From assembly GCA_003013855.2 (NCBI GenBank), contig ML058469.1, forward strand, positions 2,356,001-2,420,000: 64,000 bases of DNA, written 5' to 3'. The DNA comes from Liriodendron chinense (Eukaryota > Streptophyta > Magnoliopsida > Magnoliales > Magnoliaceae). Made by a program: the position numbers and the translations under genes. The notes below the pieces were generated by a model, which was not told where the DNA came from, did no database searches, and was given only the letters and a program-made list of their open reading frames with translations. Below are positions 12,263-24,103 of this stretch, one piece after another. Within the stretch, counting starts at the first letter, position 1. Every line of letters begins with the position of its first letter.

Positions 12263-15200
12263 CATCATCATTTTTTATTTTTTTTATTTTTTTTTACCTT
12301 CTTTCTGTGCTTCTGAGCAGTTTGCATCATTCCTGATAGACCTGAGGACCTGAGCCCTTGCTTTTCTCCTTTGCTTAATTTGGGACTCTTTTGTTTATTT
12401 TAAGGTGCCAGTTGGTTCTTGGTTCAAGTTGAAGGCTCTAAAAGGACAATAAGAAGGCCCAAAAGGATGTGGGTGGAGGTAGTAAGAAAAGACTAGACCT
12501 ATTGTTTAACTGAGGATATGGTCCTTGATAGAGTGGAATGTCAGAACAGTATTCATACGGCCAACCCCTATCAGTAGGGATGAGGCTTAGATGGTGATGA
12601 TGACGACAATGATGTTTATTTTGGCCTATAACTTTTGAGGAGTGCAACATGTATTTAAAGTGTTCCCTTTTTTAACGAGTAGTATCAATCTAGGCTTTTG
12701 GTGTGTGGATCATGAGTAGAGCATTATCATCTTTGATATTGAGTTGGTCACTTTTCTCATACTCGCACACTATAGAGGCGACCATTTTAGGATCATTTTC
12801 ACCTCTAATCTCCGAAGCAATCATTAGGGCTTGTCCCAGAAGAGTTAGTGAAAGCGGCTGAAATCTCTCTGTGCTATCCACTTGCCACATGAATCCACAT
12901 CATATAAACAGACTGTATCTGTAGTTGTCCATACCTTTCTCCTTTGAAGCTGTACCTGCTGTTTTGGTTAATACCCTGGCCACTCAGTGTGAGCCTCCTT
13001 TCAAATTCGAAATCATGTTGGTGATCTATGATTTTTTTTCAAAAACACGTGGACCTTTGCTTACAATGCTCTGGTTGCAATCTTATGACGGAAAGCTGAA
13101 CATGTTCTCTTTAATCAAAATGTTCATAAGGTAGCCTTAAAAGAAGAAGAAGAAGAAGAAGAAAAAATCTGCCTGTATCTTGAGTATCAGGTCAGGCCAA
13201 TGAGTGGTGCTCATGTTCCAGTACTGTATCTTCACTTGGTTCTTCTTTGGAGTTGGTAAATTGAACAATCCATCCCCCCTCCCCTCAAAGTGTTAAGATG
13301 CTTAATGGAAATATCTGATTGTGTTTACTGTTTTCTTATAAATTCTAGTGCTCTTTTCTGGGATCGTGACAGTTATGGTTTCAGTTGTTGCTTTAAGTCA
13401 AATTATTTGCCACTACTATAATATTCCTTCGAAGTAAGCATGCAATCCTTCAAAAGAAAAAGAAAAGACAGGCGATCCCTTCCCTGGGTTTCCTCCTCTT
13501 CTTATCTGTTAAACCATTATTGTGCCCCTGTCATGGGCGAAGAACAAGGAAAAGCATGTTTCGCAGCTATATTCATGGATCCTTTTTTTTGTTCCAAGTT
13601 CTGTGCTGCAAATTGAATGATTAATTCCCATGGTTGATCTTGAGCAGGCAACAAAAGTAATTTCTAGCCTGAAATCAATCTCAATTTCCAATGGGAGGAG
13701 AAGCTTCCCATCAGTCCGGTTGCAGCCAGCGCCACAACGCTTTCGAGTTTCCTGTGCTGTATGTTTCTGTAACCAATTCTTCTTTTTCTTTTCTTTTTTA
13801 TGGATTTTTTCCCTAATTGGTGGTGTTGCATATTGGGGTTTTTCATTTTCACAGAAATGTTATTTTGAGCATAATTGATAGATCTAATTGCTAGATATTC
13901 GATATTGCCTTTTGTTTTAGTAATTCTTTTGACCATCATACCCTGAGCACAATCTATGGCTATTTTGTATAAAATAAAGCAGTAACACAAGGCAATGCAC
14001 ATACCAATGAAATTTTCAAAAAATAAATAACAAAGAAAAAAGAACTGGTATTCTAATGCATATATGATAAAATTATAACTGTGTTCCATGATATCGTAGC
14101 CAATGACAAAGGATGTGTAATGTCCTGAACAGGCGAAACCCGAGACTGTGGATAAGGTGTGTAAAATAGTCAGGAACCAATTGGCCCTACCCGAAGCAAC
14201 CGCCATCTCCGGGGAATCAAAGTTCTCTCAGCTTGGTGCTGATTCACTTGACACGGTACTTTCAACTTCTATACCTAGCCTCTTTTATGGTCCTTTTCAC
14301 TAATCCAGCAAATCATTTTTGTTAGTAATGTGATACAGTAGCTATTGACTTAACCGACATCTAACTTGTATTTTATGATTACTACTTCTTAAGGGTGCAT
14401 TTGGATGCACTGTTGAATTGAATTGAAATAGTTAGTTCGATAAAGTGGAAATGACCAGATTATAAATGTCTAGTTTCCATTCATATTGCAGAACTTTGGC
14501 TCCAAATTTCAACCATGTTACTTTTTATTGGACTTCAAAGGAAAGCAATTGAGTTTGAGCACTCAATTGCTAAATGCTTGCTCATTATGAAAGGTGCAAG
14601 CAAATAGGCCTGCACCAAGACAAAAAAGAAAAAGAAAGGGAAAAGAGACAAAAAAAAAAAAAAGAAGTCTTGAATGGGCCTGGCCTAATCAGTGCAAAAT
14701 CCATGCTGAAATCAACATAAGCCTGGCCCATTTGCAATCCTGATCGTGAATGCTAGGCAACATGATTACAATTTGGACATTTCTCTTTGCTCAACTGATC
14801 GTTTGCAGCCTAATTTGCCATGCATCCAAAAGAGTGGTCATAGTTTGTTCTTTTCAGGAGTCAACCGAGTTATCCCATTCCCAGTACATGAACAGGTGGG
14901 GGTGGGGTTGGCAATGGAGATCAACACGGTTTGTTCCTTCAGGGGGTTGACCAAGGTGTCCCATTCTCAATACATGAAGGGGGTGTCAGTGGACTGGGCT
15001 GGGCTGGGCTAAGTCTTGTCTATTTCTGGTCACTGAGGGAAATATTTGGTGAACCCAAGCTATGCAACTAGGCCCAGGCCTGAACCAACATGCTGAACCA
15101 GTACCCAGCTCCATAGGTGTAACTGAGTAGGACCAACCGGGCTGGGCTGGACCCTGTTGCTCCTTGATGCACATTCCCAGGGCCCGGCACAATTTGTTAT

Positions 15201-16889
15201 TGGGCTTAAAGAAGCATGTCCATACCCACTTCAATCAGATTGGCCGTTAATATCATAACCTGGCCCAAAAATCAGACATAACATGGCACGTATGTGCTTA
15301 CATATGGGCCATTCATCTGATGGGGCTTACAGTGAACATACCATGGCTAGAAAAAAAAAATCAGGTGGTCCATTTGTCGGGTGCACTGCACGTGTGTTTC
15401 ATAGTCTGCTAGTGTTTTTTCTAACCTTCCTTTTCTTTTCTCATGCTCATGTGGCCCAGCTAGTAAGTGTAGCCACCTGATGCACGGGCCAGGGCCTGTT
15501 TGTGGGCCACTCTGGCTAATGAATAGTCTGTATCTAACATGCGTGCCATGTTGGCAAGGAGTAGCATTCATAGATGAGAAAATAGCCCCGCCATAGCATA
15601 GAATAGAGTTTAGGGTTTGCATCAGTGAGAGAGAATTAGCAAAACTTCCTCCATCCATCTTTCTTCTAATGCTTGGATTGTGGACTGGCGCATGGGTCTG
15701 TCTATTGTTTGTGCCTATGTATCATATGGGTTTCCTACAGAATGGATCTTCTTTGGCTGATTTCCTTGGCATTTATGTTTCAAAAGATGCGTTGTCCCTA
15801 ATTTTACCAAGACACTTGTAGGTGTTTGGTGCCAGACACTTTTGACATTCTCGACACAAGGACCATCTGCTGAACATTTTAAGTGATTGATTTAGACATG
15901 TTCTCTATAACGTTTTCCTGAATGTTCTCCTTATTTTTCCTCAACACAAGTCCTTACTTATGCCTCACTGGTAGACTCACAAGAGTTTCAATATGAGATC
16001 ATGGGTTCAAGTACCCATTGTGGTGAAAAATCCCACTGTGGTGTGATTGTCTGGGTGTGTGTGGGGTGTGAGCATGTGTGTAAATAAATAAAAGAAGTGT
16101 CCTTACTATGTGGTTGGAGTGTGTTTTTTTTTTCTTTTTTTTTTATCTATATCTTGACAAACCAAATCACAATGGGTCTTTCTGTTCGTATTTCAAGGGC
16201 TTGTAAAGCTTGCATGTTGTATTTAATTAAACCACACTCCAACCACATGACCCCATGTGCAGGGCCCGCCCTTAGCGCCTGTTTGGATGACTAAATACTT
16301 ATCATTTCTCCTGAGAGGTGCAACTAAGGGTGTTAGCGTCTGTGAAAAATTCAACCTACAGTTCAGACTACCAAGGCCTGCCTGAAGATCATGGGGGCGT
16401 TGATTTTTGTGTCAGGGTAAATTCACAGCATGGCACATTCAATGAACAGTTTGGATCCCACACACGTACGACATTGGCTTGTGCACGGGGAGGTGGAAAA
16501 CTTTGCTTCCAAACTCCTTGTTTTGTTCGAGCTGAGAGAGTTATTTTTCAAATAGTGGCATCAGTGTTGGGCAAAAATGAAAACATATGAAAAGTGGCAT
16601 CACTCAAACATCCCACCCAAATGAGAAAATGTTGTCCATTTCCGTTCTGATTGAGATAACTGTCCCTGATGTAATTAGAAATTGGTTTTTACATGGGCAA
16701 ACATGCATATGCATACATGTGGAAATGTCCTTATTTCTTCTATTGCATCTTTTGTGGCAGGTTGAGATTGTGATGGGACTGGAAGAGGCATTTGGGATCA
16801 GTGTAGAAGAAGAGAGCGCACAGAGTATCACAACGGTGCAGGATGCTGCAGATCTGATTGAGAAGCTCACCGACCAGAAAAGCTGTTAA
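8843..16889 (+). CDS. ACP: Plastid acyl carrier protein, four exons
   Basis: Exons are 8843-8902, 13648-13758, 14133-14255 and 16761-16889. All three introns have GT...AG ends and all are phase 0. The product is 140 aa, the usual size for a plastid ACP precursor. Residues 1 to ~57 form a Ser/Arg-rich transit peptide (MAAISGASISIS...) ending near RVSCA. The mature part starts AKPETVDKVCKIVRNQLAL, then GADSLDT, whose Ser95 is the 4'-phosphopantetheine attachment site, then VEIVMGLEEAFGI and the acidic helix ending TDQKSC. ACP carries the growing acyl chain for type II fatty acid synthesis in the stroma. The start is the only ATG in frame after the TATA box and matches ACP transit peptides. Introns are about 4.7 kb, 374 bp and 2.5 kb; introns 1 and 3 contain SINEs. 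An AATGAA at 17011 may serve as polyadenylation signal. Which ACP isoform it is cannot be told here. Confidence 0.94.
10145..10367. repeat. 106-bp tandem duplication inside ACP intron 1
   Basis: Two adjacent copies share GATTGCAAA.C ... CATCTAAGGGTTTGATTTG, AAAATCAAACCATCCAG and GAACAAATGGACTATCCA. The landmark GGGTTTGATTTG is at 10182 and 10288, 106 bp apart. Each copy includes the near-palindrome TTTGATTTGAAAATCAAA. Confidence 0.85.
10736..10906 (-). mobile_element. tRNA-derived SINE in ACP intron 1, with 14-bp target-site duplication
   Basis: On the minus strand it starts GGCACCCCGATCCATAGC, has an A-box-like TAGCTCAAGTGG and a B-box-like GGTATCGACTCC about 45 bp on, and ends in a poly-A (poly-T on the + strand). 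It is flanked by a perfect 14-bp direct repeat AGAGCATTTTGGTT at 10722-10735 and 10907-10920. The internal Pol III boxes, A-tail and long duplication are the hallmarks of a SINE mobilised by LINE machinery. Confidence 0.88.
12238..12297. repeat. (TTA)n/(TCA)n and poly-T tract in ACP intron 1
   Basis: A run of TTATTATTATTA followed by TCATCATCA and long T tracts. A separate (AAG)n run lies near 13141-13165 in the same intron. Confidence 0.8.
15959..16098 (+). mobile_element. tRNA-derived SINE in ACP intron 3
   Basis: It begins TATGCCTCACTGGTAGACTC (A-box-like), carries ATGGGTTCAAGTACCC (B-box-like GGTTCAAGT), a GTGTGTGGGGTGTGAGC middle, and ends in TAAATAAATAAAAG. The direct repeat GTCCTTACT flanks it at 15950-15958 and 16099-16107. 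It lies in the transcribed intron in the same orientation as the ACP gene. Confidence 0.85.
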
Positions 16890-17040
16890 GAGAAAAATGA
16901 AAAGAAATCCACCCCTCTGGTTCTCATTTGCTTTCTGTCTCTTCCTTTTTGGTGTCTTTTGATTTACGTATTTATTTACCTGTGATGCAATGGAACTTTT
17001 GTATTTCTCCAATGAAAACACTACGTAGTGTCTGCCCTCT

Positions 17041-18079
17041 TTGTTAGGATTTTTGTTTTACACATACTTCTTTGCCCTTGATAATAGAAGTTTATGTTTG
17101 CATATGTTATTAGTTGTTCTCCAAAATTCTGCGATTTACTTTGCATCATAACTGATTGACGGGATACAGGATGTGCATGCCACTCTATGAAAGTGGTACA
17201 AGAGAGTTTGATTTGAATATTGTTAATAACTAGCCAATGCACCAAAGCCCTAGACTGATGGAATGTGTCAAGTTAGGCTGTTGAACCATTGGGATCATAA
17301 CATTGCACCACACTTGATGGGGGCATCTTGGTGCGACTTCAAGGATGCACCGTATCTCCATACTGGGGTGGGGTGGCCCATGAGGTGGGACCTATGAGAT
17401 GCAGGATGGCTACGAGGTAGGACCCATTGTTGGACCTTGCAATTCGGGAAGATGTGGGGGTTGCCCATGGGAAGGACTCACTTGGCTTTGCTTAGGAGAG
17501 CCAGAATATAGGGTTTTGGAGCTTTTGGTGTGTTTGCCGGTTGTCTACTATCAAAGTGGTATTAGAGTAGGGGCCAGATATCAAGTCTCTTCACCGGTTT
17601 GGGCAGATGGCTGTAAATGAGAGCCACTTACTAGGAGAGTTCTGCCAATTCAGTTCTCATGTGGGCCTGCTTATAACAGGTTATAAAATTTATAGTGGTG
17701 GTATGGGCCTATGTCTGGAAATACTATGATTTTTGAATAATTCTTTCATCATATGGGCCCGACCAAGTCTCGGAATACTAATACTGTGATTTTTTAGTAG
17801 TTCTTTCAATGGGTTGGATGGCAAATAAACACACCACGGGTACTACACCCGTACCTATAATCATGTTGAGCCTGAAATGGAACCGTACCTACCAATGGGT
17901 ACTACACCTATACCTATAATCATGTTGAGCCTGAAATGCAACCGTGCCCGTTAGAGTCTAATATCTATTTATGATTTAAAATTTTAAAAATATATATATT
18001 CCTAGGTACGTGTGAGCATGCATACGGCTGTAAATATAAAGTTGTGCTACTTATCAACCATTAAGTCCATTATACTTTG
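17041..18079. other. Intergenic DNA downstream of ACP
   Basis: No gene recognised. GTACCTATAATCATGTTGAG and neighbouring sequence occur twice about 60 bp apart (near 17850-17945), a small local duplication. Confidence 0.4.
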
Positions 18080-18215
18080 GGATCTCTACCCATGGCTCAG
18101 TGGTAGACTCACAAGAGTTTCAACACAGACTTCATGGGTGTGAGTACCCATTGTGGCGTCTGTCGGTGTGAGTGGGTGCCTGTGTAAAAATAAATAAAAA
18201 ATAAAAAAGCCTATC
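18080..18215 (+). mobile_element. tRNA-derived SINE
   Basis: It contains CCATGGCTCAGTGGTAGACT, whose TGGCTCAGTGG is a textbook A box, then CATGGGTGTGAGTACCC in the B-box position and a TAAATAAAAAATAAAAAA tail. The flanking repeat ATACTTTG is at 18072-18079 and 18216-18223. It is the same family as the copy in ACP intron 3. Confidence 0.82.
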
Positions 18216-20708
18216 ATACTTTGCCCTAGTATCAAAGTTTTTCTTCCACTTTCAAGTGTTCTCTGTTAGGCACTTATGCATGGGAACTCCCATGTTTGCA
18301 TGCCATCTCGTCCCCACATCAAGTGAAACCCCCGTGCTGGTGGGATGCCACAAAAAATAGAACAAGCCAATCACCTAGTGGGCCACACTATTAAAAATAA
18401 TGGACAACCATCCAAAAGACTAAATTCATTAAGGGCCACATGATGATTGAGCATGAACTTTGGGGTGACCTTGTTAGATAGGTTGGATGGCATGTATATT
18501 GCACGATCCATAGTGGACCCCATGTTCAAAGTGTTGTAGAATAAGCTTATCTTATAATAGATGTGGTTGAGAAATCCAGCCCATCTATTGTGCCTGTCCC
18601 CCTTAAAAATAAGTCATAGTTTCAACCGAATACCAAGTTTCAATAGTATCCAAAACTCAGGTGGATCCCAACGAGTGCTTTTAGATGTTGTAGGAATGAT
18701 TTTACTCTGTTTCAGTTGGTATGGCCCACTTGAGTTCTAGATACAACTGATTTTTGAAATATCCCATAACCAATAGGGGACCCACCAAATGCATGGTTTG
18801 GATGTCTGATGCACATCACAGTGGGTTCCACACAACTCGACATCATGGGAACTTCTCATGAGGTCGTGCGCATGGTACCTTTTCATAACGTGGGAATACC
18901 CAACTCATCCGATAGGTTGAGCCTATTATGAGGATCAACTTATGCAAAAATACCCATCTCCACTCATGAGTGGACCAAATTTTTATTTTTCTATTTATCA
19001 ATGGGTATACATTGTTTTATATGGTGTGGTCCACCTGATGAGTAGACAGGGCTGATGTTTCCCATTTAAGTGATCTGCGTGTTGGGGCCTACCTATTGGA
19101 AGGGTTGGATGTTACATTCGCTGGATAGGTTGAAAGTTATCGACTAGGCGGAGGATACGTTGTAGACCAACCTCACTTGGACTTGAGACCTCTATTATAA
19201 TATATGATAATTTGAGTACGGGCCCTTGGGAAGGATATACCCACAGCCCAATGATCAACTGGGTTACCCAAACCTGCACCTACACCCATTTAGTTACAAC
19301 CATACTAGGCTGGTACTCGGCCAGGTTCGTGTGCCCATTGACCCTATGCGACCATTGCCACCCCTAGGTGCAATATGCATGTGAAGACAGATGGTTCTTG
19401 AATCCCACATCAGGAAGAGGGGAGGACATGTATCTTCAAATGGAAGAACCATGATATGGTAAAGGCATCTTTCCACATAAGCCAATTGCATCTGAGCCCG
19501 CTCAGACCTAGTAAGGTATGATCAGATCTATGTGGGGGCCCACCGTGATGTATCTATTTACTCACATCATTCATCCCTTTTCTCAAATCATGTTATAGAC
19601 CTAAAAACGAGGCAGATCCAACGCTCTGGTATAAATCCATAGCATACAATGAGTAAGTTTTCATTATCTATATGTTAAGTAGATGGGAATTCATAGGAAA
19701 ACCAAGGAAAAGAAGCACATTTCTTCTGACACCGGCATTTTACTCCATTCAATTCGCTACAAAACAAGCTATTAATTTGATTGTGTAATATTACACCTTT
19801 TCCCTTCTATAATTTTCATACACAAATTCAAGGTGATTCCTGTGAGATGAATTAAAAAAATTTACTTATCGACTTGGCAATAATAATCTGCCAAATCTAC
19901 ATTTGAGAATGATTACAAATTCTTCCTTTCGTTTACCTTGGATTCGTGCTCATCAAAGCGGGCTCCATGTGCTCCGGATACATACAAACTCTATTTGGAT
20001 GGGGGTGATGGCTGTCATGTCAAACCAGTTTGCATGGTAAGTTACTTTCTACCAGTTCAAGATCCAGCCTGTGTTAGTAGGTTGGCCCAATCATCAAGGA
20101 CCACATAGTGGTAATGTGTGTGACCATATGTGTATGTTTGGGAGAAAATAGATTAAGGAAAGGTCCAAGTAGAAAGTGGTTGACGACGTAATCTTCCACC
20201 ATCTAATTGTGGTATGTTAATGGACTTGACTGGGATGTAATGTGCGTACTGACTCTGGGCGCACGTTGCAACTGGAAACATGATTCTAATAGTATGTTAT
20301 TATGGCAGATAAAAGTGGCAGCCCTGTCTGCACACTTAGGGTTTATGTCATACGAGATATGTGCGCTGTGAATTAGTTCACTTTCTCGAACATTGACAAA
20401 TCTTCTTTCTCAGCAATTTCTCGGCTAGGAGATTTTGCCATATTATAGGAAAATCTAGCTAAAAATATCTATTGTAAATTAATAAAGTGATGTTTTGGTA
20501 AAATTCTATGAGGAATTGGATTTACCAAATAGTGCCTCTAGTACCTGATATTAATGGAGAGGGCTTTTTGAGATGAGAAATTATATTATTGCCCTTATTT
20601 TTATTTTTCTTTACAACAAAGTAGAAAATTGAAAGTTATGGGCCAATGTGGTATTTGTGTTATTGAAAGGAGCCTTAAATCTTTAAATTTGAGGATCATT
20701 GATTGATC
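18216..20708. other. Intergenic DNA between SINE and Copia element
   Basis: No gene recognised. Numerous short GGCCCAC-type blocks suggest old MITE remnants. Confidence 0.4.
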
Positions 20709-21162
20709 AAAACTGGCTGGATTTATTCGCAAACTCGATGGACAGTTTTGGGCATGTTTGATCGACCGAACATGCAGCGTCGATCAATCAAGAGTTAGTC
20801 GATCGATGTTGATTAATCGACCAATAATGCACGTTGTTTTGCATAAGTGCATTATTTTATTTCTAATTCCGGGTGTAACTCTATATAAGCGGATGTAATG
20901 TAGGATTAGGTGCTTCTAAGTCATTTAAGGAAAATCTAAAACGTTTTTAGGGCTTGTGAGGAGCCTAGGGTTTCTAATCATTGTAAGTTCAGATTTTCAT
21001 CTCTTATAATTCGTTTCATAGTGGATTGTTGTCGCTTTGTGCCATAGTTTTTTCCTGCAAGAGTTTTCCACGTAAAATCTGTGCGTTCTTTGTGTGTTTT
21101 TCTTACGTTTATCTATTGCTTGTTTGATTGAACTTTATGATCACTTCCGCGGCGGCCCAACA
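20709..21162 (+). repeat. 5' LTR of the Copia element
   Basis: It matches the copy at 28557 over its whole length with scattered substitutions. It contains GATCGACCGAACATGC and a CTATATAAGC TATA box near 20881-20890, the likely U3/R boundary. It ends CCCAACA, two bases before the primer binding site. Confidence 0.85.
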
Positions 21163-21164
21163 AG

Positions 21165-21176
21165 TGGTATCAAAGC
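21165..21176 (+). other. Primer binding site (initiator methionine tRNA type)
   Basis: TGGTATCAAAGC, one base from the common plant form TGGTATCAGAGC, placed two bases after the 5' LTR. Confidence 0.8.
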
Positions 21177-21226
21177 TATACATTGGGATTTGAGTTTGAA
21201 TATGAAATATGGTAATGAAGGGGTTC

Positions 21227-21985
21227 GAACGTGAAATATGAAATAGAGAAGTTTACAGGAAAAAATAACTTTGAACTATGGAAGGTGAAGATGAGAGGCA
21301 TTCTAAATCAGCAAGGGCTGTAACATGCACTCATTGACAAAAAGAAGCGTCTTACGATTATAAACGATGAAGAGTGGAAAGAACTTGATCAAAGGGTGGT
21401 AACTTCGATCCAATTGTTTCTATCCAATGATGTCCTCTATAATGTCCTTGATCAGAAGACCATTGTCGAGATTTGGACGAAATTAGAAAGTTTGTACATG
21501 ACGAAATCTCTTACAAATCATCTGTATCTGAAGACGAAATTTTATAATATGAAGATGGTGGAAGGGTCAGACCTTAACGAACACATAAGCAAGTTCTGCA
21601 AACAAACAAGCGTGGAAGTAAAGATGAAGGAAGAAGATAAAGCCATAATCTTGTTGAAATCTCTTTCGACATTCTTCAAGTATCTGATAGATACGTTATG
21701 CTATGGTAGAAATACATTAGATGTCGAGATTGTTCTCTCGGCCCTTCATTCGAATGAGATGAGAAAGAAAAACAATGGCGAAGGATCTTCTACAAACGCA
21801 CTCTTTACCCTGGGGAAGATAGACTGAGCAGGAGAAGGGGAAGCCTTGATTTATGTCCAAGTATAAGGGCAAAGGGAAGGCGAAGTGCTGGAATTATGGA
21901 AAGGTGGGACATATGAAGAATGATTGTCAGAATCCTAAGGCCCAGAAGGGAAATAAATTAGATGATATACCGAAGGATGCCAATA
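21227..21985 (+). pseudogene. Copia gag remnant (capsid plus zinc knuckle)
   Basis: Translation starts KYEIEKFTGKNNFELWKVKM and runs through LYNVLDQKTIVEIWTKLE and DLNEHISKFCKQ, the plant Copia gag pattern. It is broken by an in-frame TAA at 21321-21323 and a TGA at 21825-21827, then shifts frame. The zinc knuckle at 21886-21927 reads CWNYGKVGHMKNDC: the second Cys of the CX2CX4HX4C box is Tyr. The gag is therefore not functional. Confidence 0.85.
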
Positions 21986-22048
21986 CAGTGAAATTTGTTT
22001 AGGAGACTAGTGGTTGTGATGTGTTAACTGCATCAAAATCCAAATATC

Positions 22049-24103
22049 TTGATTGTGAGTGGATTTTGGATTCAGGGGCATCGTTTCATATGTGCCCTCA
22101 TCGAAATTGGTTCATCGCATACAATGAGTGTGATGGTGGCCGGGTGTCCTATGGGCAATAATCATACATGTAAGGTGGTTGGTGTCGGATTGGTGCACAT
22201 CAAGATGTTTGATGTGCTGAAGTATATTCTGACAGATGTACGACACGTTCCAGAGTTACGTAAGAGTCTGGTATATCTGGGAACTCTTGATACACTTGGG
22301 TGCAAGTTCACCGGTTTTGATCATGTCCTACGAGTTTTTAAGGAGGCACTCATTATGATGAAAGTACAGCCCAATGGTAACCTTTATATACTGATTGAAA
22401 GTACAATATATGGTGGAGCTACAGCATCTATAGCGGAGTCTACATCGGCACGTTTGTGGCATGCGTGCCTAGGCCACATGAGCGAGCGAGGGATGAAGGT
22501 ACTTTCTAACCAATGTTTAATTTCTACATCTAAAAGTATAGATTTTAATATATGCGAGCACTGTATATATGGTAAACAATTTAAATTGTCTTTTAATCGA
22601 GTAAACATATTAGTAAATGTGTACTTAACTATGTGCATTCTAATGTATGAGGGCTGTCGCACATGGTTTCTAGAGGAGGGTCGTCGTACTTTATCGCTTT
22701 TATCGACGAATTATCTAAAAAGGTATGGGTTTATTTCCTAAAAAATAAATCCAACGTGTTTGCTACTTTCAAGTCTTGGAAGGATATGGTTGAAAAATAA
22801 TTGGAGCGACAGGTGAAAGTGTTAGGATAGACAATGAAAATGAGTTTACCTTAAAGGAATTTGATCTGTACTATAAAAATGAAGAGATCGTGAGGCACAA
22901 CACAATCAGGCACACACCTGAAAAAAACAATAAGGCTGAAAGGATGAATCAAATTTTCTTAGAGAGGGCCCGAAGCATGTTGAACAATGCTGGATTAGGC
23001 AAGGAGTTATGGACTAAGGTCGTGAACATGGCTTGTTACTTTGTGAATTGGTCTCCTTCTATGGCAATAGATTATAAAATTTCAGGGGAGGTGTGGAGTG
23101 GCAATGAAGTGGACTACTCAGGACTGCGTGTATTTGGTTGCGATACTTGCTTTCATACATCTTCAATTAAGAGAGATAAGCTGAACCGTAAGGCGAAGAA
23201 ATGTGTTTTGTTGGTTATGCGGATGGTGTGAAGGAATACAAGTTGTATGACTAAGTCACATGAAAAATTCCGATTAGCCAAGATGTCAAATTTGATGAAG
23301 ATTCCTTGTTCTACAACGATGAACACAAGAAAATAAAAAATTCAGCAAAGATGGACGTTGAAATTAACAAGGTTGAGACACATGATGAAGCCGAGAGCAG
23401 GCAGAAGTACAGGACCAGGTGGAGCAGCCACCTGTGAGGAGAAATACACCTAAAAATTGCAGGTTGCCAGCGAGATACAAAGATAATTTAAATATTGCAT
23501 TTGCCCTCATTACGGATGAGGGGGTCCATCTACCTTCCAGAAAGCATTATACGACAAGGATGCTAAGAAGTAGATGGCGGCGATTCAATACGAGATGAAC
23601 TCTTTGTATAAGAATGAGACGTGAGAGCTGGTGAAACTTTTCGTAGAACGGAAAGTGATTGAGTGTAAGTGTATTTTCAGGAAGAAATACGATAGATACA
23701 AAGTAAGATTAGTTGCGAATGGATAGGCTCAGAAAGAAGGTGTCAACTTCAGTAAGATTTTCGTACTGGTTATCAAGCAGGTATCTACCAAGTTCGTGTT
23801 GGCGTTGGTTGCCTAATACAACATTATGCCTGAACAAATGAATATGAAGACTATATTTCTACATGGGGAGTTAGAAGAGCAAATTTTCATGGTGCAACCA
23901 GAGGGTTCTAAGATACAAGGGTAAGGAATAAAGTTTGCAAGTTAAGAAGATCGTTGTACGACCTAAAACAGTCGCCTAGGCAGTGGTATAAGAAATTTAA
24001 TACTTTCATGGTGAGTCAGTGGTTTACTAGAAATGAATATGATCATTACGTCTACTTCAAGGCACTGGATGGTAAAAAATTCATCTTTCTTTTTGCATTA
24101 AAT
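22049..24103 (+). pseudogene. Copia pol remnant: protease, integrase, N-terminal half of reverse transcriptase
   Basis: Aspartic protease motif DSGAS is at 22069-22083. The GAG-pre-integrase box (LWHACLGHMSERG ... CEHCIYGKQ) is at about 22453-22590. Integrase catalytic residues are visible in different frames: Asp in FIDE at 22705-22707, Asp in RIDNENEF at 22830-22832, Glu in KAERMN at 22938-22940. The RT part has YKVRLVANG followed by a stop, and MNMKTIFLHGELEE near 23838, where the usual catalytic Asp of the DVKTAF motif is Asn. Sequence ends at KKFIFLFAL, just before the expected YVDD. Several frameshifts and stops confirm decay. Confidence 0.85.

Noticed and set aside
13759..13878. Exon 2 of ACP continuing as open frame
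   Set aside because: The frame stays open beyond GCT|GTATGT, but splicing there joins directly to AKPETVDKVC, the known start of mature ACPs; the extra residues have no match.
13664..14206. 180-residue open frame on the minus strand
   Set aside because: It lies antisense across ACP exons 2 and 3 and their intron; no family resemblance, and the + strand exons explain the conservation.
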